From Streptomyces sp. V1I1 (GTDB taxonomy: Bacteria; Actinomycetota; Actinomycetes; Streptomycetales; Streptomycetaceae): a stretch of 64,000 bases of DNA. The notes beneath the pieces are model-generated. The model was not told the DNA's origin. It saw only the letters and a program-made list of their open reading frames with translations, and ran no database searches. The translations under genes and the position numbers were made by a program. This document shows, one piece after another, positions 1 through 9,148 of the stretch. The first letter of the stretch is position 1. Each line of letters opens with the position of its first letter. The stretch lies in NCBI RefSeq assembly GCF_030817355.1, contig NZ_JAUSZH010000001.1:186001-250000 (forward strand), in the 5' to 3' direction.

Positions 1-570
1 GCCAGGCACCGTGGCAGCGATCCCCGCCCAGGGTGAACCCCAAGGCGCCACCACCCCACCCGCCGCTGACTCACTCCCGCCGGATCACCCCGTGGGTGGG
101 TGCCGCCTCTCCTGATGCCCAGCACATCGCCAACAACGGTGCTCGCGAGGAGGCAGGCAGTGGTCTCTAGCCCGCTCTGGCGCCGTTCGCTGTCCGCTGT
201 CGTGGGCGTGGAGCGGAGGGTGAACCCCGGTGTGGCGACCGTTGGCGGGCGACTTCACGACCGCGAGCGGTACGGCCTTGGGCGTCGGTGCCTTGCCGCT
301 TTCCTGGATCTTCGTCTGCCCCCTGCGAGTGATAGCGGCCATCACGGAAGTGAGCCACCTGCTCCCGGGAGTCCGCCGGCGGCATCCCCACGGCAACCTG
401 CCACGACCAGGCAGGACCCACCCTCTCTGCCTGCCGCGGCCTTGCCCCCTCCCCCGACTGGTTTCACTGCAGAGGGACGGGTCGAAGAAACGCCGGCAGC
501 CGACTCCCTGTTCCGCAACGCCTGCTTCCCCGATCGGGTGCCGTCGATCGCGGCCGATGGCGCCACCCCG
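1..570. other. Stretch with no recognised gene
   Basis: No reading frame here resembles a family I recognise. The longest frames are GC-rich shadows. It lies downstream of the truncated ligase, so it may hold unrelated sequence joined at the deletion point near 571. Confidence 0.5.
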
Positions 571-843
571 TCAATCGCTTGCCGCCCGTGTAGACACGGC
601 CTCGCCGTCGATGACAACGTCCTCGCCCAGCGCCGCGGCGGCGTCAGCGATCTCGGGGAAGGCTCCAGTGAGGTCACGTCCGTTGCGGGACTGCAAGAAC
701 ACTTCGCCATCGGCGCCGGCGAACACCAGCAGCCTGAACCCGTCGTACTTCGGCTCCAGCACCGTGCCGCGCAGGGCGGCGGGCCCCGGGAGACGCGACA
801 CCGCTCGGGCCAGCATCGGCTCCACCGGAGGCTCAAGACTCAT
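571..843 (-). pseudogene. ATP-dependent DNA ligase, N-terminal fragment
   Basis: This encodes about 90 residues matching the start of the intact ligase at 47585-48586. The nucleotidyltransferase motif I EPKYDGFR, with its AMP-accepting lysine, is present, as is motif III-like VIDGEAV. Just after motif III the similarity stops and a TGA follows, so about 240 residues are missing, including motifs IV and V. The fragment cannot be a working ligase. ATG at 843 is the likely start; it lies only about 9 bases from a GGGTAA element, so the message may be leaderless. It diverges from the coiled-coil gene at 911, an arrangement repeated at 42.7-44.1 kb. Confidence 0.85.
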
Positions 844-896
844 GTAAGGCAATTACCCGGACAAAGAGTGCAAACTCGTCTCTATCCGAGTGAAGG
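844..896. promoter_or_regulatory. Divergent promoter block shared with 43.7 kb
   Basis: The 50-odd bases between the ligase and coiled-coil starts are nearly the same as 43709-43760. Shared words include AAGGCAATTACCCG and AAAGAGTGCAA, then AGTGAAGGG. On the minus strand the block reads GGGTAATTGCC directly before the ligase ATG, resembling the -10 of Streptomyces sigma-B promoters (GNNT-N14-16-GGGTAY), with GAGT 15 bases upstream. Conservation while the flanking genes decay suggests a real two-way promoter. The sigma assignment is inference. Confidence 0.5.
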
Positions 897-910
897 GCGT
901 TGGGTGAGCT

Positions 911-1792
911 GTGGATCTGGAGAGCATCGCCAGGGAACTGTACGGGCTGCACCCGGCCGACTTCACCGCAGCCAGAAACGAGCACGCGGCCGCGGCCAGA
1001 AAGGCAGGCAACCGCACGCTGGCAGGGCGGATCCAGGCCCTGCGGCGCCCGACCCTCTCGGCCTGGGCCAGCAACCAACTCGTACGCCGACAGCCGGACC
1101 AGGTCCCGCCGCTGATCAGCCTCGGCGAAAGCCTGCGCCAAGCGCACCGGGAACTCGACGGCGAGCAGCTGCGTGAGCTCAGCCGGCAACAGCACGCTCT
1201 GGTCGGCACGGTGGCCCGACAGGCACGGCAACTGGCGGCCGAGGTCGGCCACCCGGTGAGTGAGGACATCCAGCACGAGATCGAGGCCACCCTGCACGCG
1301 GTCCTCGCCGACCCGCAGGCAGCACAGGAGTGGGTCGCCGGCCAGCTCACGAAACCGCTGAGCCCGCCCGTCGGATTCACCGCCGCCACCGCGGACACCG
1401 TCCCGCACCCGGCACCCAGCTCCACCGGCCAACCCGACACCGCTGCTGCCGAGGAGCCCAAGAAGGTCCGAAGGGAGAAGCGCGCACAGCTCGGCCAGGC
1501 CAAGAAGGACGCGAAGGCAGCCGAGCAGCAGGCGCTGGCCTGTGAGGAGGAGCTGACGCAGGCCGAAACGGACAGAGAGCGGGCCGAGAAGCGGCTGCAG
1601 GAGGCAGAGAAGGAGACCGCTGCGCTGGCCGAGCAACTCAAGCAGGCCAAGGAGCGCCAACGAGTTGCCCGTGACGGTGAAGGCGAAGCACGGAACCGCG
1701 CCCGGGAAGCCGAAACGGCGGCGCGAAAAGCACGCCGCCACGCACAGGACGCGGCCGCGCAAACAGAACGTCTGGCAACCGACGACACGTGA
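911..1792 (+). CDS. Coiled-coil protein paired with DNA ligase
   Basis: A 293-residue protein of unknown function. Residues 1-60 form a compact helical segment (ARELYGLHPADFTAARNEHA; RRPTLSAWASNQLVRR), residues 60-150 are helical, 150-185 are Pro/Ala/Thr rich, and 185-290 form a long charged Ala/Glu/Lys/Arg coiled coil. There is no signal peptide or membrane segment, so it is probably cytoplasmic. It diverges from a ligase remnant, and a truncated paralogue at 43776 has the same partner, so the pairing suggests a role in DNA end metabolism; that is inference. The GTG or ATG near 911 fits the conserved start seen in the paralogue. No clear ribosome-binding site is visible. Confidence 0.75.
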   Translation: MDLESIARELYGLHPADFTAARNEHAAAARKAGNRTLAGRIQALRRPTLSAWASNQLVRRQPDQVPPLISLGESLRQAHRELDGEQLRELSRQQHALVGTVARQARQLAAEVGHPVSEDIQHEIEATLHAVLADPQAAQEWVAGQLTKPLSPPVGFTAATADTVPHPAPSSTGQPDTAAAEEPKKVRREKRAQLGQAKKDAKAAEQQALACEEELTQAETDRERAEKRLQEAEKETAALAEQLKQAKERQRVARDGEGEARNRAREAETAARKARRHAQDAAAQTERLATDDT

Positions 1793-1884
1793 GGCGCCCC
1801 CCAGGTTCTCGGCCTGCCGGAGCGTCCGGCTTCCGGGATCCGATGCGCCGCGGGCGGGGGTGCCATGGAAGAAGTCAGGAGGAG

Positions 1885-2932
1885 ATGGCAGCGATCACGG
1901 GGCGTCCCGTGTGGAGTGGTGCTCTGACCTTCGGCTTGGTGTCGTTGCCCGTGAAGTTGTTCACCGCGACGGACAGCCACACCATCCACTTCCACCAGCT
2001 GCAGCGCGGGACGTCGGACCGGTGCGCAACAAGCGGGTGAACGAGCGCACCGGCAAGGAAGTCTCCCTGGACCAGATCGTCAAGGGCTTCGACGCGGGCG
2101 AGGAGTACGTGCTCGTCGAGCCCGGCGAGTTGGACGACATCGCCCCGGGACGCTCCCAGGCCCTGGAGATCATCGGGTTCGTCGACTGGAACAGGTTGAG
2201 CCGATCTTCTTCGACAAGACGTACTACCTCGGCCCGAAAGGCAAGGAGCACGCCAGGGTCTACGCCCTGCTGGAGCAGGCACTAGCCGGCGCGGACAAGG
2301 CCGGGATCGCCACGTTCGTCATGCGAAACCATGAGTATCTGGTCGCGGTGAAGGCCAAGGCCGGCCTGCTGACACTGCACACCCTGCACTGGGCCGACGA
2401 GATCCGCGACCCGCGCAAGGAGATCGACAACCTGCCCGGCAAGGCCCAAGTCACCGACCGCGAGCTGAAGATGGCCGAGCAGCTCATCGACGCGCTCAGC
2501 ATGGAATGGAAGCCGGAGGAGTTCCACGACACCTTCCAGGAACAGGTCGCCAAGCTCAGCGAGGCCAAGCGCACCGGCAAGACGGTCGAGAAAGCAGAAC
2601 CCCCGGCAAAGGCCACGAACGTGGTCGACCTGATGGAGGCGCTGCGCGCCAGCGTCGACCGGGCCAAGAGCCCCAAAGACCGCGGCGACGAGAAGGCCAC
2701 ATCCACCGGCGCTCCCCCAGCGCGGATCAAGGACGCCGCCGACAAGCGCCGGGCCGGCAACACAGCGAAGGCGAAGAAGCAGTCGAAGGCCTCGTCATTC
2801 GATTCCCTGACCAAGGCAGAGCTCTACCAGCGCGCCACGGACGCCGGTATCCCTGGCCGCTCTTCCATGAACCGCGAGGACCTCCTCAAGGCTCTCCGCG
2901 GCAAACGGGGCCGACGCAAGGCTGCGTCCTGA
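1885..2932 (+). pseudogene. ku: Ku end-binding protein, two frameshifts
   Basis: Bacterial Ku forms a homodimeric ring on DNA ends in non-homologous end joining and recruits ligase. The N-terminus (WSGALTFGLVSLPVKL), middle (VNERTGKEV; DDIAPGRSQALEIIGFVD) and remainder (EPIFFDKTYYLGPKG; TLHWADEIRDP) are clear, but lie in three successive frames, with shifts near 2020 and 2195. About 349 codons in total, a normal size for an extended Streptomyces Ku. The C-terminus has a Lys/Ala-rich linker and a SAP/Rho-N-like module (LTKAELYQRATDAGIPGRSS) ending in basic residues. Either two single-base indels killed the gene or they are sequence errors. ATG 1885 follows AGGAGGAG very closely. Confidence 0.85.
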
Positions 2933-2989
2933 AGAGCCCCCGTGCCGCTCAAAGAGCGTTTTGTCCCGGCGGGTTGTTTGGTTCCGGGT

Positions 2990-3240
2990 TCACGTGTCGC
3001 GCCAGATCGGGGTTGATTCGCGGGTGAGTCGTCGGCTTATGACGTCAATCATCGCGAGGTGGATCATGGCCTCCGAGCGGTGCGGATGGGTCTCGTAGTC
3101 GCGGGCAAGGCGGCGGTGGTCCATGAGCCAGCCGAAGGTCCGCTCGACGACCCAGCAGCGCGGGATGACCTTGACTGCGGGATCACGGCGTACGACTTCG
3201 ACGTCAATACCGAGGCGGGCTCCGTGGTCGATGGCCTTGG
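2990..3240 (-). pseudogene. IS5-family transposase, C-terminal remnant
   Basis: Minus-strand translation gives about 80 residues typical of IS5-family transposase ends: WVVERTFGWLMDHRRLARDY, then HPHRSEAMIHLAMIDV and the stop at 2990. The catalytic core is absent. It abuts the 5'-truncated phosphatase gene at about 3236, so the insertion or a later deletion removed the front of that gene. Confidence 0.75.
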
Positions 3241-3794
3241 CGAACTACGCAACAGGTTCCGCGTCCTGGCTGTCGACCGACCCGGAGGTTCCCCGCCAGA
3301 TCCTGCGCCGCCTGGACGCCGCCCCCCGCCTGACCCTCGCCGACTCGGCCACCGCGATCCTCACCCGCCTGCACCGGACCACACACGGGGCATGGCAGGC
3401 ATCCTGGTCCGTCGTAGGCCACCCCCGCCTGGCTTTATTCACGAGTACAAACGATCGAAGCCACCCCGCCCCCTGCCGATCACCCACGACGGCGCCGCCA
3501 CCTACCTCACCGGGGCACACGCCATGCTCCTGGGGCTGAGCCTACGGCCGAGCGCCCCACCACCACACGTGGCTGCCTGATGGCACCACACTCCTGCTCT
3601 ACACCGACGGCCTCGTCGAATCCCGCACCCGCTCCCTCGACGACGGCATGATCCGCCTGCGCCAGCACGCCATCACCCACCGCTACCTGCCACCTCCCCA
3701 GCTGTGCGCCACACTCGCCGACGACCTGGGTGACAGCCGCGACGACATCACCCTCATCGCTGCACGGACTCCCACCCGGCTGCCCGTCAGCTGA
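3236..3794 (+). pseudogene. SpoIIE/PP2C-type serine phosphatase, C-terminal remnant
   Basis: The fragments read as the last 180 or so residues of a SpoIIE-family phosphatase of the kind found in Streptomyces sensor proteins. Recognisable pieces are LRRLDAAPRLTLADSATAIL, GAATYLTGAHAMLLGL, and LPDGTTLLLYTDGLVESR followed by DSRDDITLIAARTP. They lie in different frames, with shifts near 3420 and 3560. The N-terminus is missing at the IS5 remnant. Such enzymes usually dephosphorylate anti-sigma antagonists; this copy cannot be active. Confidence 0.75.
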
Positions 3795-3944
3795 CCGCTC
3801 AAGGGATTTAGTGGCCGTTCAAGGCAGAAGGGGGCCCTCTAGCTACAGGCCGCGCGGGAGCGCCGGTCGGAGCTGCCTTTAGCTGCTGGCCGCAAGCAGC
3901 CGTGAGCCGGGCGGCGAAGGCCCGGCGCCTGTAGAGTCGTACCT

Positions 3945-4397
3945 ATGCCGGACCTCACCCTCTACCAGGTCGAGGCGATCGCCCGCGAAGGTCACGCGCA
4001 CCAGAGGGACAAGGCGGGACGGCCCTACCTGGAGCATGTCCAGGCGGTGGTTGACGGGGTGAGGGCGCGGGGCGGTTCCGACGAACAGATTGCCGCCGCC
4101 TGGCTGCACGACACGATCGAGGACGACGTGCTCTCCCGCGAGTGGTTCCAGTCAGCCGAACTTCCGCAGGACGTGAAGGACCTGGTCGACGCGATGACCA
4201 AGCGCCCGGGCGAGGGCGACGAGTCGTACACGCAGCGGATCCTCGCCACGCCGGGCGCCCGCCTCATCAAGGAGGCCGACCTCGCCCACAACGCCAACGC
4301 GGACCGGCTCGCCCTGCTCGACGAACCGACCCGGACCCAGCTCGGCGAGAAGTACGCGAGGTTGCGGCGGCTGCTCGGCCTGCAGGAGCCGTGTTGA
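3945..4397 (+). CDS. HD-domain metal-dependent phosphohydrolase
   Basis: A 150-residue protein of the RelA/SpoT-like HD family. The N-terminal helix has EGHAHQRDKAGRPYLEH, the first metal-binding part. The HD doublet is in AAAWLHDTIEDD at about residues 51-62, and a later aspartate lies in KEADLAHNANADR. It is the HD domain alone, without synthetase or TGS domains, so the substrate is unknown; nucleotide hydrolysis is plausible. ATG 3945 starts it, directly after a GC-rich leader without a strong ribosome-binding site. The gene is intact among remnants. Confidence 0.85.
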   Translation: MPDLTLYQVEAIAREGHAHQRDKAGRPYLEHVQAVVDGVRARGGSDEQIAAAWLHDTIEDDVLSREWFQSAELPQDVKDLVDAMTKRPGEGDESYTQRILATPGARLIKEADLAHNANADRLALLDEPTRTQLGEKYARLRRLLGLQEPC

Positions 4398-4518
4398 TCT
4401 CTCGGTAGCCAGTTCAGACTCAGCATTCCGCTGCCCGGGGCTCTGCGGTACAACGTGCTCACAGGGCCAAGGTCACCGCTGGTCCGCCGCACGATGCGGC
4501 GCGCGTCCGAATGCTGGC

Positions 4519-4863
4519 TCACGACGCCATGTCCTCGCTCAACGGCTGCCGGGCGAGCTGCGCCAGGTGCTCCGTCCAGTCGCCGGACCGCGCCGACTGC
4601 ACCATGGCGGAGGTGGCCGCACCGGTGCTGCCACCCAGCTCGGTGAGCTCGGTACGGCACGGCTTGCACAAGCCGTCCTCGAGCGCCGGACCGGTCAGGA
4701 AGATCCGGCACCCACACTCGCCGCAGGAGCCGCGCGGCGGGCCTCCCGCTCACGCGGGGCCGGCAGCGCCGCCGCGCCACCGCCGATCGGCTGCAGGAGC
4801 TCGCACTCCCGACAGACCCCGGACGGGCCGGGCTTGCTGCCGTGGTCGAGGCACAGCCCCCGC
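4519..4863 (-). pseudogene. Cys-rich zinc-ribbon-like protein, frameshifted
   Basis: Two minus-strand frames joined near 4725 give a protein with paired cysteines: CLDHG, VCRECELLQPIGGG, GECGCRIFLTGPALEDGLC and KPCRTELTEL, then SGDWTEHLAQLARQPLSEDMAS and stop. The four CxxC/CxC clusters suggest one or two zinc ribbons. I do not recognise the family. The same C-terminal 40 codons recur at 7572-7700, so the gene was duplicated and both copies have decayed. Confidence 0.55.
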
Positions 4864-5121
4864 TTCCCGCAAGGGCTACGCCCAGGACTGGGCGACCTGG
4901 AGCAGGTTCTGCGCCGACAGCGGTGTCCCGCTGCTTGCCGTCACCTCCGGCGCTCCATTCACCGGAGGTGAGCACTTTCCTGGACTCCGGACATGGGGAG
5001 CTTATCCGGGGTCTTCCAACGGTGCGGCCGGGACATGTCAGGTTTGGCCGCCGCTCGGGCAGACCATGCACAAGAAGGGTACGCGTCCCGGTGGGCGGGT
5101 GCGCGTGCGGGAGGGGAGCCG

Positions 5122-5636
5122 ATGAATCGGAAGACAGGTTGGGCGGCACTGGCCGTGATCCTGAGCGTGCTCGCAGTACTGGTGACCCCCACGCCAGCGT
5201 CACCGACATTGGCGTGGTGGTGACCAGGTTCCGGAACTATCAAGACGGCTGGTGTCTGGACTACTACGCCGCCAGGAAGGAGGGCGACGACAACGATGTG
5301 TACGCAACCGGCTGCAACTCAGGCGACTTTCAGAAGTGGTGCTGGAACAACACCCCCCGGACCGCCACCCCGATGCGGCAGGAGCAGAGCGATCTGTGCC
5401 TGACGTTGTGGCCAAACGGGAGCCGGTATTCCGTGTACATGCGCCGCTGTGACTTCCAGACCTTTGGCTACATGCAGCGATGGTATGTGGCCTTCCCCGC
5501 CGATGGGGGACCAGCCTTCATCAGGAACGCCGCTCACACCAACCTGTGCCTCAGCCTCCCCACTTACATCGACAGCACCATCTTCATCTATACGTGCACC
5601 AACGGTCACCCGGAAATGCGGTGGAACGACTGGTGA
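5122..5636 (+). pseudogene. Secreted ricin-type lectin-like protein, frameshifted
   Basis: ATG 5122 follows GGAGGGGAGCC. The first 27 residues are a signal peptide (MNRKTGWAALAVILSVLAVL, then TPTPAS). The mature part in the next frame has repeated Trp/Cys-containing beta-trefoil-like units: DGWCLDYYAARK, QKWCWNN, SDLCLTLWPNG, TNLCLSLP and a final MRWNDW. A one-base shift at about 5195-5210 separates export signal from the domain. If that shift is a sequence error, the product is a small exported carbohydrate-binding protein of about 171 residues with an even number of cysteines. Confidence 0.7.
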
Positions 5637-6000
5637 GTGCGCAAGCCCCTGCGGGAACGGCTGCGCCTCTGTCTTGGAGATATGAGCGTTTGTGCTGGTG
5701 ACAGCCGTGGTCGGGCTTCTGCTTTACCGAGCGTGGAAAGCCTCTTCGCCACGTGGCGTTGAGGGGCGGATGCGGCGAGGGATGATCCTTGAGGACCTTC
5801 GAGTGCAGCCCATGAAGGGGGTCGCCGTAGTATCCGCCGCAAAAACAGCGGATATTGCTGACCTGGGGCGATGGTGATCATGACGGTTGGTCGTGTCCTG
5901 GGCAGGGACCCGGTCGTTCACCATGCAGTGCGGTAAGCCGTCGATACGACAGCGGGCCCCGGAGGCCACCGCGTACGAACGGCTGGGCTGGGGGTGATTG
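5637..6000. other. Stretch without a convincing gene
   Basis: A possible 61-codon frame at 5692-5877 begins with a hydrophobic segment (VLVTAVVGLLLY), but codon use is poor and there is no ribosome-binding site. The end of this stretch may be the upstream flank of the Tn3 remnant at 6001. Confidence 0.4.
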
Positions 6001-6126
6001 GTGGCGACCCGTGTGTTCTCGGACGATGAGCTCGCGCGGCTGCGCGGCTTCTCGGAGATCAACAAAGAAGAGCTGATCCGGTTCTTCACACTGACGCCGG
6101 GCAGCCGGACTCAGAGGTATTTCTGA
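6001..6126 (+). pseudogene. Tn3-family transposase, N-terminal remnant
   Basis: A 41-codon frame from GTG 6001 reads MATRVFSDDELARLRGF, then INKEELIRFFTLTP. This matches the conserved start (DUF4158 region) of Streptomyces Tn3-family TnpA proteins, which are close to 1000 residues. It ends at a TGA at 6124-6126, so only the first few percent remain. No terminal inverted repeat was found beside it. Confidence 0.7.
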
Positions 6127-6149
6127 CGCTGCGCCAGTTGCGATAGGGG

Positions 6150-7196
6150 GTGTCCGTGCCCGAGGTAGAGGCGACGGTGGACCAGGTGGTGCCGGCGATC
6201 GGCGCGGCGGTGGGGGCGTACGGGGTGGGGGTGCTCACCCAGGCGCAGGACACGGCGGTCGACGCCACGGTGAACCTGGGCCAGCGGATCCTGGCCCGGC
6301 TCCTGCGCCATGCCCCTGAGCGCGGGCGGCTGGAATCGGCGGTGGCCGATCTCGCCGCAGGCGGGGAAGACCCGGACGCGGTGGCGGCGCTGCGCCTGCA
6401 GGTCCGCAGGATCCTGGCGCAGAACCCGGAACTCGTCACGGAGCTCGCCGCGATGCTGCCGCCCGCCCCGCAGGCCAGCACGAGCAGACGTGCCACCGAG
6501 CGACTCCGCACGTTCCTCCTGCCAAGTACTGCCAGCCAGCAGCGCGCGGCCAGCGGGACGGCCGCGAGCGAGGCTACGTGGTGGACGCGGATGGAACGCA
6601 CTGTGGGACTGCTGGTGAGCACGGCCACACTGGCCGTTGCCGCCTTCGCATGGATATCGATCCAGCAGGTCAACAGCGACCAACACATCACCCGCGACGG
6701 ACAGATCACCGACCGGTACAACGCAGCCGTGCAGAACCTGGGCTCTGACTCACTCGACATACGCCTCGGCGGCATCTACGCCCTCCAGCGCATCATGGAG
6801 GACTCCCCACGAGACGAACCCACGGTGGTCCGTGTCCTCTCCGCATTCATACGCACCCGCTCCACCACACTCGCGAAATGGGCCTCCACAAAGCCACGCC
6901 TAGGAACCGATATAAATGCCGCTCTAACTGTCCTCTCCACTAACCACAACAAGACCCCCACCGATTTGACCAATGCCTACCTGGCCCGCGCTGACCTGGC
7001 CCGCGCTGACCTGACGGGCGCCGACCTGGCCCGCGCCGACCTGACTGGCGCCGACCTGACTGACGCTGACCTGCAGGGCGCGCACCTGGCTGGCGCTGAC
7101 CTACGGGGCGCGCACCTGGCCCGCTCGGATTTGCGGGGGGCAGACCTGACCGACGCGAAAATGGACAAGGGAGCGTTGACGTACTCTCAGCGGTGA
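6150..7196 (+). CDS. Membrane-anchored pentapeptide-repeat protein
   Basis: A 348-residue protein starting at GTG 6150, a few bases after AGGGGG. Residues 1-130 are Ala-rich and helical. One membrane segment lies near residues 150-172 (GLLVSTATLAVAAFAWISI), followed by a conserved QITDRYNAAVQNLGSD segment. Residues 270-340 hold about fifteen pentapeptides of A(D/N)LXX form (ADLARADLTGADL), which fold as a right-handed beta helix. Many actinobacterial proteins share the architecture of membrane segment, linker and pentapeptides, but the function is not established. It is intact and follows the Tn3 remnant by 23 bases. Confidence 0.85.
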   Translation: MSVPEVEATVDQVVPAIGAAVGAYGVGVLTQAQDTAVDATVNLGQRILARLLRHAPERGRLESAVADLAAGGEDPDAVAALRLQVRRILAQNPELVTELAAMLPPAPQASTSRRATERLRTFLLPSTASQQRAASGTAASEATWWTRMERTVGLLVSTATLAVAAFAWISIQQVNSDQHITRDGQITDRYNAAVQNLGSDSLDIRLGGIYALQRIMEDSPRDEPTVVRVLSAFIRTRSTTLAKWASTKPRLGTDINAALTVLSTNHNKTPTDLTNAYLARADLARADLTGADLARADLTGADLTDADLQGAHLAGADLRGAHLARSDLRGADLTDAKMDKGALTYSQR

Positions 7197-7383
7197 AGGC
7201 CCTCCCAGTCAGTCCCGGCGCCTACCGGTCGGCGGGGGATCTGAGGCGTGTGATCCCCCTGCTGGAGCAGATCCCAGGCCCGGATCCAGCCCCGTGCGTC
7301 AGCCGGCCGACCGCCAGCAGATCGCAGCGTCCTGACTCACTCGCGACGTACCAGCCCAGATCAGAAGCGATCTGGACGCGTCA

Positions 7384-7566
7384 ATGGTCGGTAAACTGCG
7401 GTGCGTCCGGGAGTGGATCGTCGAGCACAGCGAGGGGCCGACGATCCGGGAGATCGGTCAGCAGGTCGGTCTGTCCAGCACGAGTTCGACGGCGTACCAG
7501 CGCGGGAGGCTGAAGCAGCACGGGATGATCAGCCGCAACCGGAGCTGGCGACATCCGTCTCGCTAG
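7384..7566 (+). pseudogene. LexA-like winged-helix DNA-binding fragment
   Basis: A 60-codon frame carries the LexA N-terminal helix-turn-helix pattern: EWIVEHSEGPTIREIGQQVG, then LSSTSSTAYQRGRLKQHGMI. In LexA the matching part is REIGEAVGLTSTSSVAHQL. No peptidase domain follows; the frame ends after RNRSWRHPSR. Streptomyces do have short LexA-HTH proteins without the protease, so this could be a complete small gene, but the cut-off N-terminus favours a remnant. Confidence 0.6.
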
Positions 7567-7571
7567 GGGCC

Positions 7572-7700
7572 TCACGAGGCCATGTCCTCGCTCAACGGCT
7601 GCCGGGCGAGCTGCGCCAGGTGCTCCGACCAGTCGCCGGACCGCACCGGCTGCGCCACGGCGGGGGTGGCCGCACCGGTGCAGCCACCCTCGATGTCGGT
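7572..7700 (-). pseudogene. Second copy of the 3' end of the Cys-rich gene
   Basis: This stretch is nearly identical to 4519-4645. On the minus strand it ends in SGDWSEHLAQLARQPLSEDM and a stop, but the upstream cysteine region is absent. Similarity fades near 7700. It is a truncated duplicate in the same orientation about 3 kb away. Confidence 0.7.
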
Positions 7701-7913
7701 CGGCTAGGACATGTCACACAGCTGACCATCGATACCGAGCCGCCCGGGATGTCAGTGGTGTTCGTTAAAGTCAGAACCTGATGGGTTGTCCGTTCTCCTT
7801 GGCCACGGAGCTCTGTGCGGGTGAGCAGGTGTCGGCTGGCATGAAGACGGCTAGGTGGAGTTGCTGGCAAGGGGGCTGGCGATGGACTGTGACACCGGCA
7901 GATCCAGACAGCG

Positions 7914-9141
7914 GTGCAGGGAGAAGCCGTCTCTGACGAGCCGCTGATCTGTCCGACGGATGCGCTTGAGCTGGACGCCTTCCGTGAGGAGTACTGCGGT
8001 TGGACGTTCTGGTGCGGTGTTCTGCTGGGCGGCTGTGGCGGGCAGTTGACGACCAAGCGCTGCACGATCGTGTCTGTCACTTTGCTCATCTGCCCGATCC
8101 AGAGGGTCTGCGGCCGGAATGCGGACGACGTGCGCGGGTGTGAGCAGCGCAGACCACCTGTATGTGAAGACCGCGACAGAGGCATGGCTGCAGCGGCAAG
8201 GACACACGCCGCGCTACCGCTTCATCGACCCTGACGATGCGCCGATCGGCTCCGTCGTGGAAATCGACCTGGACGGGCACAAGATGCGCATCCACATGAA
8301 CCCCTCCGTGCAGCCCGACTGGGATGCCGAGGACGGAGAGCTGATTCTGGGGCCGGGCGTACGCATTTCCCCTGGCCAGTTGGCCCGCCGGGGCTACGTC
8401 AACCGCGTCAAGCTGGTGAGCGACGGCAACCAGCGCATCCTGCAGTTCGGCACCGAAGTCCCCCGCGAGGGTACTACCTGGGGGTACGACACCGCCGACT
8501 GCGAGGTCACTCCCGAGGGCCTGCTCAAGACTCCCCTGGTTGCCCGCGTCTGGCGCGAAGGCGGTCCGGCGCCGGCAGTGCCCGAGCCGAGGGCCGAGCA
8601 GGACACCGCGCCGGTGTCAGCGAGCCGACGTTCTACCAGTCTTCCTGATGCGCACGTTCCGGTTCGGATCGGGGCCCTGGTCCGCAGACTCAACACGGCC
8701 GTACGGACGAGCGAGATCATCCTCGTACGAGGGCTGTGCCGGGAGGCCGAGCACGAGATGGGCCGGTGTGAAGGACTCGCTCTCGACAAGCTCGAGGCCG
8801 CCACGTCGGCTGCTCAGACCTGGCTCCAAGGACAGGACCGGCTGCGTCAGGTCCTCTTCACGCGTCTGCAGAACGCCGTTGAGCATCGTCATGCCTCCGA
8901 GACGCGGTCCCTGCTGCGACAGGTGAACGACCTCTTGAAGCGTGGCGAGGCACCCAGCGAGGACGAGGCGGCAACGCTAGCCGCTGCCAAGCCGCTCACC
9001 GACATCGTCTTCTCCGGGATGCGGCCGGCTGCCCGGATGTCCACTCGCGGCGCGTTGTCCACGCCACCAGTATCAGCCCGCCAGGACCAAGGAGTCGCAC
9101 AGGTCCAGCCAGCTCGGCAACAGGCCAGAGAGTCGTTGTGA
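7914..9141 (+). pseudogene. CoiA-like competence-family protein, two frameshifts
   Basis: Three frames in series build one protein of about 400 residues: LICPTDALELDAFREEYCGW and GVLLGGCGGQLTTKR, then CHFAHLPDPEGLRPECGRRA, then GVSSADHLYVKTATEAWLQR. Shifts lie near 8063 and 8115. The Cys-rich front with HFAH resembles actinobacterial proteins annotated as CoiA family (DNA uptake or processing). The 340-residue tail is long and helical at its end, with QNAVEHRHASETRSLLRQVN. Assignment rests on memory of the family pattern. The 8119 frame alone lacks the zinc-binding part. Confidence 0.5.
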
Positions 9142-9148
9142 GGTGCCC

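Noticed and set aside
100..1176. A 358-codon plus-strand frame at the left edge
   Set aside because: It runs antisense through the ligase fragment and overlaps the coiled-coil gene out of frame; the product is Arg/Pro/Ser-rich without any recognisable domain.
6950..7170. Repeats that could suggest a CRISPR array or satellite
   Set aside because: They are degenerate 15-base units encoding pentapeptide repeats in an intact gene; there are no unique spacers.
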